Shown: positions 43,422 to 52,188, counted from the stretch's first letter. The stretch is 64,000 bases of DNA from an uncultured Prevotellaceae bacterium (GCA_947169265.1 CAMVPC010000006.1:1-64000), one strand, 5' to 3'. A program made the numbers and translations. Notes: generated by a model not told the origin, from the letters alone.

Positions 43422-44435
43422 ATGGCAAAAAAGATACTTATCACGGGTGCCGGAGGCTTTATCGGCGGGCACCTTGTTCAAGAAGCGCTCTCGCGCGGCT
43501 ACGAGACGTGGGCGGCGGTGCGTTCGACGACGAGCCGCGAATTCTTGCGCGACGAGCGCATCCGGTTCATCGAACTTGATTTCACCGATAACGACCACCT
43601 GCGCGACACGTTGCGCGCCGCCACTATCGATGGCGGGCGCTGGGACTATGTAGTGCACAACCTGGGCGCGACGCGTGCCGAGAATTACCTCGAGTTTGAG
43701 CGTGTGAACTACGGCTATATGCGCGACCTGGTGGAGGCCCTCAAGGACCTCGACGCGGTGCCCGATGTGTTCCTGCTCATGAGTAGCCTGAGCGTGATGG
43801 GCCCCGGCGATGAGAAGACCTACGAGCCTTTCCACAGCGACGACGTGCCCAACCCGAACACGCGTTACGGCATGTCGAAACTCAAGGCCGAGACCTACTT
43901 GCGGCACTTCGCCGGTGACTTCCCTTACACGATATTCCGTTGCACGGGCGTTTACGGCCCGCACGAGCGCGACTATTTCCTGATGATGAAAAGCATCAAG
44001 CGCGGTTTTGACTTCAGCGTGGGGTTCCGCCGCCAGATGCTCACGTTCATCTATGTGTGCGACCTTGCGCGCGGCGTGATGGACGCCCTGGAACGCGGAC
44101 CGCTGCGGCGCGCTTATTTCATGAGCGAGGCGCGCGGCTATAGCCAGAAGGAATTCCGGCAAATCGTGCTCAAGAAGCTGGGGCGTCGGCGTGCCATTCC
44201 CGTGACGTGCCCGCTGTGGGTGGTCAAGGTGGTGTGCGCCTTGAGCGAGGCCTGGGGCAAGATGAAGATGAAGACGATGACGCTCAATCGCGACAAATAC
44301 AAGATTCTCAAGCAACGCAACTGGCTGTGCGACACCGACGACGCGCGGCGCGACTTCGGCTTCGAGGCCCGGTGGGACCTGGAGCGCGGCGTGAGCGACG
44401 CCATCGACTGGTATCGCGATGCCGGGTGGCTGTGA
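43422..44435 (+). CDS. NAD-dependent epimerase/dehydratase (extended SDR)
   Basis: This 337-residue protein has the Rossmann loop ITGAGGFIGGHL (about 6-17) that binds NAD(P). An early HNLGATRAENY segment (about 75) and the catalytic YGMSKLKAE (Tyr and Lys about 148-152) are present. The C-terminus has RQMLTFIYVCDLARGVMDAL and GLWRGVSDAIDWY-like endings of the sugar epimerase class. The exact substrate cannot be read; nucleotide-sugar epimerases, reductases and 3-beta-HSD-like enzymes share this layout. It follows sufS by 27 bp and precedes cvpA by 70 bp, with dispersed repeat copy B between them. Confidence 0.88.
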   Translation: MAKKILITGAGGFIGGHLVQEALSRGYETWAAVRSTTSREFLRDERIRFIELDFTDNDHLRDTLRAATIDGGRWDYVVHNLGATRAENYLEFERVNYGYMRDLVEALKDLDAVPDVFLLMSSLSVMGPGDEKTYEPFHSDDVPNPNTRYGMSKLKAETYLRHFAGDFPYTIFRCTGVYGPHERDYFLMMKSIKRGFDFSVGFRRQMLTFIYVCDLARGVMDALERGPLRRAYFMSEARGYSQKEFRQIVLKKLGRRRAIPVTCPLWVVKVVCALSEAWGKMKMKTMTLNRDKYKILKQRNWLCDTDDARRDFGFEARWDLERGVSDAIDWYRDAGWL

Positions 44436-44443
44436 CCTGTGGC

Positions 44444-44480
44444 TCGAGACTGCGTCTCGAAGTACCCCGACATGAGACAC
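44444..44480 (+). repeat. Dispersed palindromic repeat, copy B
   Basis: This copy is 34/37 identical to copy A at 23935-23971, with the same palindrome CGAGACTGCGTCTCG. It lies in the gap between the epimerase stop and the cvpA start. Confidence 0.75.
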
Positions 44481-44505
44481 TTAAACGCTTAGATGTAAAA
44501 CGAGC

Positions 44506-45036
44506 TTGACATTTTTCGACACGATATTGCTCCTGGGCGCGGTGGTGGCCGCCGTGATGGGCTTGAGGCGCGGCCTCGTGGGCCAACTCGCGTCGCTCGC
44601 CAGCCTGGCCGTGGGCATTGCCGTGTGTGTGCTGGTGGGCGATGAGGCCACGGCGTTCTATCGCTCGATGAACCCCGAGTGTGCCGAGTGGCCCCACGAG
44701 TCGTTCACGGTGCCCGCTGTGGTCAACGGCAGCCTGTTCCTGCTTGTGTCGCTCACGGTGAGAGTGATAGGCTTGCTCATGAAGCGTGCCGTGCGCCGTG
44801 TGGGAGCCACGTCGCTGCTCGACCGCGTTGGCGGAATGGCGCTCAACGTGTTCAAGTGGGTGTTGTTGCTGAGTATCTTGCTTAATTTTGCGTTCATGGC
44901 CGCGCCGCGCGGCGACATGTTCACCACGCGCCACGCCCTCGACAACAAGCCGTTCGAGCTCACCCTCAACCTGATGCCCTACCTGCTGGGCCACGACACC
45001 ATCACGCTGAACGACGATGCCGGTGCCGCCGAGTAG
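44506..45036 (+). CDS. CvpA family membrane protein
   Basis: This 176-residue inner-membrane protein has about four helices. The opening MTFFDTILLLGAVVAAVMGL followed by RRGLVGQLASLASLAVGI is diagnostic for the CvpA/colicin V production family. The later helices are at about 80-95 and 110-130. The start is a TTG at 44506, because family proteins begin MxxFD exactly at this codon and no in-frame ATG lies upstream; starting at the next ATG would remove the first membrane helix. A tiny ATG-TAA frame ends 7 nt before it. The role is uncertain in general (envelope function, biofilm or toxin export). Confidence 0.86.
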   Translation: MTFFDTILLLGAVVAAVMGLRRGLVGQLASLASLAVGIAVCVLVGDEATAFYRSMNPECAEWPHESFTVPAVVNGSLFLLVSLTVRVIGLLMKRAVRRVGATSLLDRVGGMALNVFKWVLLLSILLNFAFMAAPRGDMFTTRHALDNKPFELTLNLMPYLLGHDTITLNDDAGAAE

Positions 45037-45103
45037 GCAACGAGACCACTGTGAGTCGTGTGGCGGCGGATTGTGCGGTGAGCCCCGTTTTTTGGGGTAA
45101 AAT

Positions 45104-45134
45104 TTTGTTATTTTCCCAACAATTTGTATGTTTG
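45104..45134 (+). promoter_or_regulatory. Promoter of the hypothetical-rsmI unit
   Basis: A -33 TTTG (45104-45107) and a -7 TATGTTTG (45127-45134) are 19 nt apart. The predicted start near 45141 leaves about 22 nt before the ATG at 45163. Confidence 0.75.
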
Positions 45135-45162
45135 CACCGATTTTTAGGCTTAAGTGAAAAAA

Positions 45163-45702
45163 ATGGACTTTACTATCGATGATATTTTCACCCAAGTGTG
45201 TGAGTTGGAGGGCTTGTTGCTGGCCGTGAAACGCCATGGCGACGAAGTTCCCGAGGCTACATTCAACGAACTCAAGCGCAAGGCCGGCCAGGTGGCGGCA
45301 CTGGTGAACGGGATTCCGTGTCCCGAGCCTGCTGTTATGCCTGAGCCGGAGCCTGCTGTGGAGCCGAAGATTCCCGTCGTCGAGGAGCCGGCCGTTGAGC
45401 CGGCCGTTGAGCCGGAGGTTCCAGTGGTTGTCGCGGGTGAGGAGCCGTTGCGGGTGAGCGATAAGTTGCACCGCTCCATTTCGAAGGACTTGCGGCGCGC
45501 GCTGTCGCTGAACGACCGTTTCCGTTTCTCGCGCGAACTTTTCGGCAACAAGATGCCGCTACTCGACAATGCTTTGGATACTATCGAGGGCATGAGTACC
45601 CACGAGGAGGCCGAGGCTTATCTGCTTGGCGACTTGGGCCTTAATCCCGATGATGAGGCTGCCGCCGAATTTATGACTATTGTTAAGAACCATTTTCTAT
45701 AA
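45163..45702 (+). CDS. Conserved Bacteroidetes hypothetical protein
   Basis: This 179-residue cytosolic protein has three parts. An N-terminal helical region covers about 1-45. A proline/glutamate/valine-rich linker (about 48-95) contains near-repeats of EPAVEPAVEPEVPV. The C-terminal helical domain (about 100-179) has SKDLRRALSLNDRFRFSREL and LLGDLGLNPDDEAAAEF. Proteins with this C-terminal domain are common in Bacteroidetes, but the function is unknown to me. A GTG nine bases upstream (45154) is an alternative start. rsmI begins 8 bp after its stop, so they form a unit. Confidence 0.82.
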   Translation: MDFTIDDIFTQVCELEGLLLAVKRHGDEVPEATFNELKRKAGQVAALVNGIPCPEPAVMPEPEPAVEPKIPVVEEPAVEPAVEPEVPVVVAGEEPLRVSDKLHRSISKDLRRALSLNDRFRFSRELFGNKMPLLDNALDTIEGMSTHEEAEAYLLGDLGLNPDDEAAAEFMTIVKNHFL

Positions 45703-45710
45703 GTATCGCG

Positions 45711-46460
45711 ATGGCAGGGAAGCTATATATGGTGCCCACCCCGGTGGGGAACGTAGGTGACATGACGCCGCGCGCCGTGGAGGTGTTGCGCGCCGTGAGC
45801 CTCGTGCTGGCCGAGGATACGCGCACCAGTGGCTTGCTGCTCAAGCGCTTGGGGGTAGAGACGCCCATGCGCAGCCATCACAAGTTTAACGAGCACGGCA
45901 CGGTGGACGGCATCATCGGTGTGCTGCAAGGCGGCAGCGATGTGGCGCTGATTACCGATGCCGGCACGCCGGGCGTGAGCGACCCCGGCTTTTTGCTCTC
46001 GCGAGAGTGCCGTCGTCACGGTATCGAGGTGGATACGTTGCCCGGGGCCACCGCGCTCATTCCGGCCCTTGTCAACTCGGGCCTGCCCTGCGAGCGCTTT
46101 ACCTTCGAGGGCTTCCTGCCGCAAAAGAAGGGACGCCAGAGCCGCCTCGACGAGTTGCGCGACGAGCCGCGTACGATGATTTTCTACGAGTCGCCGTTGC
46201 GCCTGGCGCGCACACTCGAGCAGATGGGCGAGGCCTGGGGCACCGACCGCGAGGCGAGCGTGAGCCGTGAGATATCGAAGCTTCACGGCACCACGGTGCG
46301 CGGCACGCTGGGCGAGCTGCGTGACTATTTTGTGGCCCACGAGCCGCGTGGCGAAATCGTGATTGTGGTGGCGGGCCGGCCGGCGGTGACCGCTGCAAGA
46401 GTCGACAAGTATGCCCGCTTCAAGCACAAGTATGTGCCGCAGGACAATGAAACAAACTGA
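45711..46460 (+). CDS. rsmI: 16S rRNA (cytidine-1402-2'-O)-methyltransferase
   Basis: RsmI uses S-adenosylmethionine to methylate C1402 of 16S rRNA. The 249-residue protein has the tetrapyrrole-methylase fold: LYMVPTPVGNVGDMTPRAVE at the start, VLAEDTRTSGLLL, SHHKFNEH, and the nucleotide loop ALITDAGTPGVSDPG at about 88-102. It also has GFLPQKKGRQSRLDEL, IFYESPLRL and VVIVVAGRP-like C-terminal strands. All standard motifs are intact. It lies 8 bp after a hypothetical gene and 30 bp before a lipoprotein gene. A second, divergent paralogue is at 60064-60771. Confidence 0.96.
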   Translation: MAGKLYMVPTPVGNVGDMTPRAVEVLRAVSLVLAEDTRTSGLLLKRLGVETPMRSHHKFNEHGTVDGIIGVLQGGSDVALITDAGTPGVSDPGFLLSRECRRHGIEVDTLPGATALIPALVNSGLPCERFTFEGFLPQKKGRQSRLDELRDEPRTMIFYESPLRLARTLEQMGEAWGTDREASVSREISKLHGTTVRGTLGELRDYFVAHEPRGEIVIVVAGRPAVTAARVDKYARFKHKYVPQDNETN

Positions 46461-46490
46461 AACTACAACAATAAAACATATCACACTGTT

Positions 46491-47372
46491 ATGAAGAAAC
46501 TGATTTTCCTTTTTGTGAGTGCTGTCATAGCCACCGCCTTTGTGGGGTGCAAAGATAAGCAAAGCGAAAGCGACGAGGCCGTCAACACCGATTCAATCGA
46601 GCGCGCCTTGCTGCAAGACTCGCTCAACATCGCCAAGGCCGAGCGCGACACGCTCATGAGCCTTGTGAGTGAAGTGAACCAAGGCCTTAGCGAGATAAAA
46701 CAGCTGCAGGACATCGTGTCGACCATGGACGTGAATAGCGAGACGCCCAGCCGCAAGGAACAACTGTTGCGCGACATCGACGCCATCAAGGCCAAGACGC
46801 AGGAGCGCATCAATCGTCTTAACGCCCTCGAGAACAAACTTGCCCAGAGCGAGCACTACAATGAGGAACTGCGCAACACCATCACGCTGTTGCGCCAGCA
46901 GCTGAGCGACCAGCAAACGAAAATTGACGAGCTCTCGCGCCAGCTCGAGCAAGTGAAGCAAGAAAACGAGCGCCTCAACAAGGACGTGGACTCGCTCAAG
47001 AGCGAGAACACCGAGGTCAATCGCGAGAAAGAACGCGCCGAGAAAGAGAACGAGCGCCTTACCAACCAGCTCAACGAGTGCTACTATGTGGTGGGCACCA
47101 ACAAGGAGCTCAAGCAGCACAAAATCATCGAGGGCGGCTTCCTGCGCAAGACCAAGATTATGGAAGGTGAGTTCCAACGTAACTACTTCACACAGGCCGA
47201 CAAGCGCTATCTCAACGAGATTCCGTTGCATAGCCGCAAGGCCAAGGTGTGGTCGAAGCACCCCGAAGGCTCTTACCAACTCGTGGATGTGGAAGGCCAA
47301 AAAGTGCTGCGCATCACCAACGCGGCCCGCTTCTGGGAGCTGTCGAACTATCTCGTGGTGCAGGTGAATTGA
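46491..47372 (+). CDS. Coiled-coil lipoprotein
   Basis: This 293-residue lipoprotein has a lipobox ending FVGC (Cys20). After a short acidic linker, a long coiled coil (about 30-195) is rich in Leu, Glu, Gln and Arg, with RINRLNALENKLAQSEHYNE and LSRQLEQVKQENERLNKD. A small globular C-terminal domain follows (about 200-293; FLRKTKIMEG, YLNEIPLHSRKAKVWSKHP, FWELSNYLVVQV). The layout matches lipoproteins found across Bacteroidetes, thought to be envelope spacers or scaffolds. The exact function is not known. It is the last gene of the plus-strand group before a shared terminator. Confidence 0.83.
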   Translation: MKKLIFLFVSAVIATAFVGCKDKQSESDEAVNTDSIERALLQDSLNIAKAERDTLMSLVSEVNQGLSEIKQLQDIVSTMDVNSETPSRKEQLLRDIDAIKAKTQERINRLNALENKLAQSEHYNEELRNTITLLRQQLSDQQTKIDELSRQLEQVKQENERLNKDVDSLKSENTEVNREKERAEKENERLTNQLNECYYVVGTNKELKQHKIIEGGFLRKTKIMEGEFQRNYFTQADKRYLNEIPLHSRKAKVWSKHPEGSYQLVDVEGQKVLRITNAARFWELSNYLVVQVN

Positions 47373-47400
47373 CCTGTGTTCCCGCGCTAAAGATAACAAG

Positions 47401-47429
47401 TGCCCCCGTGAGCCATGCTCGCGGGGGCA
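47401..47429. terminator. Bidirectional terminator between convergent genes
   Basis: An 8-bp GC stem (TGCCCCCG with CGGGGGCA) sits midway between the stops at 47372 (plus) and 47463 (minus). T-runs on both sides are short. Confidence 0.65.
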
Positions 47430-47462
47430 TTGTAGTTGATTGCTGACCGATTCGGGTTATTC

Positions 47463-49592
47463 TTAGTTGTCGGCGCTCAAGAGGATGTTGTAAAGCGCTG
47501 TGACATCGGCGGCGTTGATGACCTCATCGCCGTTGACGTCGCATGTGGCCTCGTAGGTCTTGTCGTCATTGAGCAGATAGTTGTAAAGCGCTGTCACGTC
47601 GGTGCCGTTGACGAAGCCGTCACAGTTCACGTCACCCGCGAGAGCCGGCGCGTCCTTGACCATCGTGATAAAGAAGTTGTGAAGCAGCAACCATCCGTGT
47701 CCGGCCACGCTGGTGCAGTGGAAGCCGAAGTAGTAAACGCCGCTCTTGTCGGGCACGATGGCGTCGTTGCTATAGGTGGCTGTGACGGGCGTGTTGAGCA
47801 CGAGGTGGTTGAAGATGGTTTCGTAGTTGTCGGTTTTCATGCCTTGTCCGTAGGCCACGTCCATGTAGTCGACATCGTTCGACACGGCGGTGTTGGCGTC
47901 GAAACTAATCTTGTAGGTGGCGCCGCGCTTGAGGTTGATGGGCGGCGAGAGCAGCCAGTCGTCGGCGTTTTGCGTGCGCGAGTTATAGAAAGAGGCGCGA
48001 TTGCTCGAATAGCCCTTTTCCCATTTCCACACCACGCCGTCGTGGTTGTTGTCGAGCACGGTGAGCAGGTTGAAGCTGGCCGCGGAGTTAAAGTAGTTGG
48101 TATAGGGTACGTCGAGCGCGGGTCCGATGACCGCTTTGTTCGACACAGCCGCGTCGCCCACCATGGTGTGGTGAACGGCCTCAACCTTATATTGATAAGG
48201 TGCGAGTATGGTCGGGTCGAAATCTTCGCTGAACTCGTTGCCGGTGATGTTCTCACCCACCAGGACGTTGTCGGGCAGTCGGTACACGTTATAGGTCAAT
48301 CCGTCGGGGTCGAGGTCCAGTCCGTTGATGCCGGTAGTGGGTGCGCTCCAAGTGATGGCCGATTGCTTGGTGTCGTAGCTGTAGTCGAACACGACGTCGG
48401 TGGGAGCGTTGGGTGTTTCGGCACCCACATAGGTCTTGACCTTGGTCTTGGGGCTATCGCCGGCCTCGTTGGCCACGACGACGGCAAATTCCACGTTGCC
48501 GGCTGGCGCGGTAACCTCAACGACGGCCTGTGCTCCGGCCTCCACGGTTCCGGTGGCGATTTGCTCATCGTTGGCGGTGATGACGTAATTGAGCGTGCCT
48601 GTGAGGGGGTCGCCGGCATAAGTCGTCGTGGGAGCGGTGAACGAGATGGTGCCGGTGGTGGCGGCGCCCTCAAAGTTCGCGGCAAGATTAGTCACTGCTG
48701 CGGGTGCGTCGTCGGCCGCTGCGGGTTCTTTGACAACGAGGTTGACGATCCAAGCGTTGTCGGGCGTGGCCATCAGCCGCGTGGCCGAAACCGAACCAAT
48801 GGTGGGGTCAATTTCATAGATATAGCCCTGTTGGGTGGTGAGCACCACAGCCCAGTAGAACTTGCCTGTGCGCTTGTCGAAAGTCATCGTGCTGGGGTTG
48901 GTCGAAATGTCGCTGATGCCCATGTCGCCCAGCGGCAGCACCTCAATCTCGTTGCCGCTGCCGACATTGGCGGTGCTGATGGCGTAGAGCCACCCGTCCA
49001 TGCCCACGCCGTAGAGCACGCCCTTGTCGTTGAATGCAATGGCTGCCATGGGAATAGAGGCGTTGCCCAGGATGGTGCGTGAGGGGACGTCGCTGGTGAA
49101 GTCAATTTCGGCGAGTTTGCGGTTAAGCACCTGCCAGCTCGTGTTGAAATTGTAGAAAATGCCGTAGTTTTTTCCGGTGATAGGGTCGTGGGCCATGCCA
49201 CAGCTCGAGATGTAGTTGCGGTCCATGTCGCCGAGTACCACGGCGCGCGTGCGTTCCCACGTTTCCATGTCATATTCCACATGGTAGAGCTGATAAGTGT
49301 TGGTTTGGTCAAAGTCATCCCAAATGGTTTTGAAGTGGATGCCTTTCATCAGTCCGTCTTCGTAGACGGCTCCGCCCAGTGGGGCCTGATACACGTCTTG
49401 GCCTTCGGTGAGCTTGGTGAGTGTGGCGCCGGCAAGGTCAAATTCGTAGATGCCCTCGCGGTGGTTGTCGGTAGTCCACGAGTCGGCTTTGACCACACCG
49501 CAGAAAAACTTGGGAGAATACTCCCGGGCTTGTGTCATGAAACAGCCGGTGGCGATAGCCAGCAGTGTGAGGATGGTTTTTGTCGTTTTCAT
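47463..49592 (-). CDS. Secreted Fn3/choice-of-anchor-type protein with two dockerin-like repeats
   Basis: This 709-residue protein has a signal peptide ending at TQA (about residue 21). A propeller-like N-terminal domain covers about 25-270. Fn3-like domains cover about 285-470, with ITWSAPTTGINGLDLDPDGL. A jelly-roll domain at about 480-640, with WLLSPPINLKRGATYKISFD, is of the cleaved-adhesin/choice-of-anchor-J kind. The end holds two dockerin-like repeats (GDVNCDGFVNGTDVTALYN and CDVNGDEVINAADVTALYN). The ATG 49590-49592 is chosen because the upstream frame is a shadow of the HAD gene. It is the last gene of the pdxA/headgroup strand group but may be a separate unit. The C-terminal tag relates it to the 9704 and 13785 proteins. 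Confidence 0.83.
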   Translation of the reverse strand: MKTTKTILTLLAIATGCFMTQAREYSPKFFCGVVKADSWTTDNHREGIYEFDLAGATLTKLTEGQDVYQAPLGGAVYEDGLMKGIHFKTIWDDFDQTNTYQLYHVEYDMETWERTRAVVLGDMDRNYISSCGMAHDPITGKNYGIFYNFNTSWQVLNRKLAEIDFTSDVPSRTILGNASIPMAAIAFNDKGVLYGVGMDGWLYAISTANVGSGNEIEVLPLGDMGISDISTNPSTMTFDKRTGKFYWAVVLTTQQGYIYEIDPTIGSVSATRLMATPDNAWIVNLVVKEPAAADDAPAAVTNLAANFEGAATTGTISFTAPTTTYAGDPLTGTLNYVITANDEQIATGTVEAGAQAVVEVTAPAGNVEFAVVVANEAGDSPKTKVKTYVGAETPNAPTDVVFDYSYDTKQSAITWSAPTTGINGLDLDPDGLTYNVYRLPDNVLVGENITGNEFSEDFDPTILAPYQYKVEAVHHTMVGDAAVSNKAVIGPALDVPYTNYFNSAASFNLLTVLDNNHDGVVWKWEKGYSSNRASFYNSRTQNADDWLLSPPINLKRGATYKISFDANTAVSNDVDYMDVAYGQGMKTDNYETIFNHLVLNTPVTATYSNDAIVPDKSGVYYFGFHCTSVAGHGWLLLHNFFITMVKDAPALAGDVNCDGFVNGTDVTALYNYLLNDDKTYEATCDVNGDEVINAADVTALYNILLSADN

Positions 49593-49611
49593 AAATAGTT
49601 TATAAGGGTGA

Positions 49612-50322
49612 TTAGATGATGTCGAGGAGTTCGGTGAGCCGTGTGATGGTGAAACGGTCGCCTTGAGGGTGTAGCTGGGCGTCTTCGTCGGGTGTCCAGC
49701 CCTTTCCCTTGAGCCAAACGGCTTGGCAGCCCAGTTCGATGGCCGGCAGGATGTCTTTCTTGAGGCTGTCGCCCACCACGAGCACCTCGTCGGGCCGCAA
49801 TTCAAGTGCGTCGACGCCGAGGCGGAACAGCGTGGGGTTGGGCTTGCGCACACCCACCATGGCGCTCTCGATGATGCCCTTGAAATAATGTCGCACGTTG
49901 TAGGCGCGCAGCACGGTGTCGATGTTGCCGTAGAAGTTGCTCACCAGCATCATGGGGAACCGCTGGGCGAGGGTGTTGAGCACGGGCCGCGCCTCTTCGA
50001 GGCATTGGCGGGCGGCCCGGTCACATCGCGTGGCGAGGAGTTTGGCCAGCAGTAGCGGCTGTTGCCGCAGGTCGTGGCCGTGTTCTTCGAGCCATTGCAA
50101 CTCAAGGGTCATTTTCTTGAGCAGCAGGGTGTAGAAGTCGTCCTCGGGGTGGATGTGGCGTATGCGGGCAAGTTCTCGCTCGGCATAGACGTAAGCGTCG
50201 CGAAAGGTGTCCTTGTCGATGGGTACCTGCTCGTCGCGGTAGGCGTTCCAAATCACTTCGCTCCAGTGCACACCTCGGCTGTCGAGGGTGCCTCCGTAGT
50301 CAAAAATCAAGCCTTTAATCAT
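49612..50322 (-). CDS. HAD-superfamily hydrolase with altered DxD motif
   Basis: This 236-residue protein has HAD motif I as DYGGTLD (D8 nucleophile). The usual acid/base aspartate two residues later is replaced by Gly. Motif II is in MLVSNFYGN, motif III is the Lys in GVRKPNPTLFRLGV, and motif IV is VLVVGDSLKKD. A helical cap lies at about 20-100. The D-to-G change at position 2 is seen in some HAD members and may alter or weaken phosphatase action. It follows the CDP-alcohol phosphotransferase by 27 bp, and so could act on the phosphorylated lipid made there. That substrate is an inference. Confidence 0.87.
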   Translation of the reverse strand: MIKGLIFDYGGTLDSRGVHWSEVIWNAYRDEQVPIDKDTFRDAYVYAERELARIRHIHPEDDFYTLLLKKMTLELQWLEEHGHDLRQQPLLLAKLLATRCDRAARQCLEEARPVLNTLAQRFPMMLVSNFYGNIDTVLRAYNVRHYFKGIIESAMVGVRKPNPTLFRLGVDALELRPDEVLVVGDSLKKDILPAIELGCQAVWLKGKGWTPDEDAQLHPQGDRFTITRLTELLDII

Positions 50323-50349
50323 GAGTTGTTGTATGGTGTAAAGAGGGAT

Positions 50350-51306
50350 TTATGCTTTGAGCTCGGCCGAGAGAGTTCGGCAAGCCTTTTCATGCCGCAG
50401 CACCATGTAGAGGAGCATGAGGTTGAGCACCACGAGCTCGAAGGCGAAGTAAAGCCAGGGCACCTGGAAGATGACGCTCAAGAACATGGCAATGATGCGC
50501 GTGTTGAACGACAGCATGTTAGTGTATTTCATCAGCGGGAAGCTCAGGCGGCGGAAGCGGTCGCGGAACGACTGCGGCGGCATGGTCTCGCCGTAGCGGT
50601 CGCGCAAGTCGCGTCGCAACTGCTGCATGGCCGGTGTCATGACTTCCTGGTTGGCGGTGTAGTTGCGGTACACCTTCATGGTAAGTCGCTTGAAGAATCC
50701 GTTCTTGCTCTTTTCGGCCTCATATTGCGCGTCGAGTTGCGCCGTGCTGTCGAGCTCGCTACCCTCCTTGCCCTTGAGGAAATAGAGGTGGAACTGGCGG
50801 TAGTAGTCGGCCATGGCGGCTTGCTTGGCGTGGCACACGCCGGCGGCCACAGCCATCACCCAAATAACCCAGGGATGTTCGGCAAAGAAGTCGCCGCACA
50901 GCTTGTCGCCGAAGTGTAGCTCGCGAAAGACGAGCGCGAAGTAGATGGCGACGAACCAAAAGTCGCCGCTCACGCCGTCGAGGATGCGTCCCAGGCGGCT
51001 GTATTGCCCGGTGAGTCGCGCCAACTGGCCGTCGGCGCTGTCAAACGAGTTGGCCCACACGATGAGGGCGATACCCAGCCAGTTGAGCCACAACCAGGGT
51101 TGTTCACCCCAGTAGAGGAGTATGCCGCCGGCCACGCCCAGGAAGATGGAGGCGATGGTGATGGCGTTGGGGGTGATGCCCAGTCGCGCTGCGAGCTTGG
51201 CCCACGCGAATCCGAGCGGACGATAGAAGAAAAGGTCGATATGCTCCTCGGTGTCGCTCGACTTGAGCGATGCCCGGTATTCTTCTCTCAGTTTCTTGAT
51301 GTTCAT
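50350..51306 (-). CDS. CDP-alcohol phosphatidyltransferase
   Basis: This 318-residue integral membrane enzyme condenses a CDP-activated alcohol or diacylglycerol with an alcohol or phosphate acceptor. The complete catalytic signature D-x2-D-G-x2-A-R-x8-G-x3-D-x3-D is visible, from FDSADGQLARL to RILDGVSGD (about 90-115). Several membrane helices flank it (about 40-85, 120-150, 255-310). A charged insert lies between (about 170-240). It is longer than PgsA or PssA, which suggests a special acceptor. Neighbours are an ATP-grasp enzyme (6 bp upstream), a nucleotidyltransferase and an HAD protein, a set typical for making an unusual lipid headgroup. Confidence 0.92.
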   Translation of the reverse strand: MNIKKLREEYRASLKSSDTEEHIDLFFYRPLGFAWAKLAARLGITPNAITIASIFLGVAGGILLYWGEQPWLWLNWLGIALIVWANSFDSADGQLARLTGQYSRLGRILDGVSGDFWFVAIYFALVFRELHFGDKLCGDFFAEHPWVIWVMAVAAGVCHAKQAAMADYYRQFHLYFLKGKEGSELDSTAQLDAQYEAEKSKNGFFKRLTMKVYRNYTANQEVMTPAMQQLRRDLRDRYGETMPPQSFRDRFRRLSFPLMKYTNMLSFNTRIIAMFLSVIFQVPWLYFAFELVVLNLMLLYMVLRHEKACRTLSAELKA

Positions 51307-51312
51307 CGGCAG

Positions 51313-52188
51313 TTAGGCTTTCTTGTGGTTCTTGATGATTTGCAGGATGTGCTTGGCGATATGGGGCGCGGCCTCGGTGCGGCACGGGGCGAAGCTGGGC
51401 CAGTCGTTGAAGTCGATGATTTTCACGTCGCCGTCGCGGCCCACGATGCAGTCGCCGCCATAGATTTCGACGTTGAGCTCGCGCGCCGCGCGGTTGCACA
51501 TGTCTTTGAGTGCCTGCTCGTCGAATGGCAGTCCCTTGGAGTGCCCGTTAATGGCCTCGTGCCCATACTTTGAGTGCCCTTCGTCGAAGGGGTAGAACCA
51601 AAAGAAATAGTTGGTGTCCTTAACACCGTAGAACTTGATGAGGTCGCCCACAAGGTGGATGTTGATGACGGCGCGTTTGATGCCGCGCAGGAAATACTCT
51701 TGCAGCACTTCCTGGGCCTCCTCGGCGTGCCGCACATAGGAAACGTCTTCCTTGTGCATGGCGTGGAAGTCGCCACGTTTTATCCAGCACCTTTTGAAAC
51801 CGGCTTTTTCGAGCATGGGCTTGATGACCTCGTTAGTGTTGACGATGAGGCTTTCGGGGTAGGGGATGCCATTGCCCAGCAAGATGCGTGTCATGCGTTC
51901 GCGGGTGCAGTTCTCGATGCCGTAGCCCGAGTTGATGACGAGTCGTCCCTCGTCTTCGAGCCGTTGCAGGTTTTTGATGGACTGGTGCTCGCGGCACATG
52001 CTCAGGATGATGGCCTCGTCGAGCTTGCCGCCGGTGGCGTTGAATTGTTCTTCGCTGTAAGTGTTGACAATGCAGCCGCGCTTGCGCAGCTGGTTGGCGG
52101 TCTCGTTGAAGATGGCGGCGTCGTTGCCGATGTGGTTAGGCGAATAGGCTCCGGCTCTCATGATGCCGGCGATGATGATTTCAGCCAT
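51313..52188 (-). CDS. ATP-grasp family ligase
   Basis: This 291-residue enzyme probably forms an amide, ester or phosphate-linked bond with ATP. It starts MAEIIIAGIMRAGAYSPNH, has a pre-ATP-grasp region (1-110), then RILLGNGIPYPESLIVNT, a nucleotide-binding strand (RCWIKRGDFHAM, about 150), and the metal site near the end with IYGGDCIVGRDGDVKIIDFNDWPSF (D and N ligands). This fits RimK-like or carbamoyl-phosphate-synthetase-like ATP-grasp folds. The substrate is unknown. The ATG 52186-52188 is used because the longer frame overlaps the nucleotidyltransferase gene. It lies 13 bp after that gene. Confidence 0.85.
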   Translation of the reverse strand: MAEIIIAGIMRAGAYSPNHIGNDAAIFNETANQLRKRGCIVNTYSEEQFNATGGKLDEAIILSMCREHQSIKNLQRLEDEGRLVINSGYGIENCTRERMTRILLGNGIPYPESLIVNTNEVIKPMLEKAGFKRCWIKRGDFHAMHKEDVSYVRHAEEAQEVLQEYFLRGIKRAVINIHLVGDLIKFYGVKDTNYFFWFYPFDEGHSKYGHEAINGHSKGLPFDEQALKDMCNRAARELNVEIYGGDCIVGRDGDVKIIDFNDWPSFAPCRTEAAPHIAKHILQIIKNHKKA

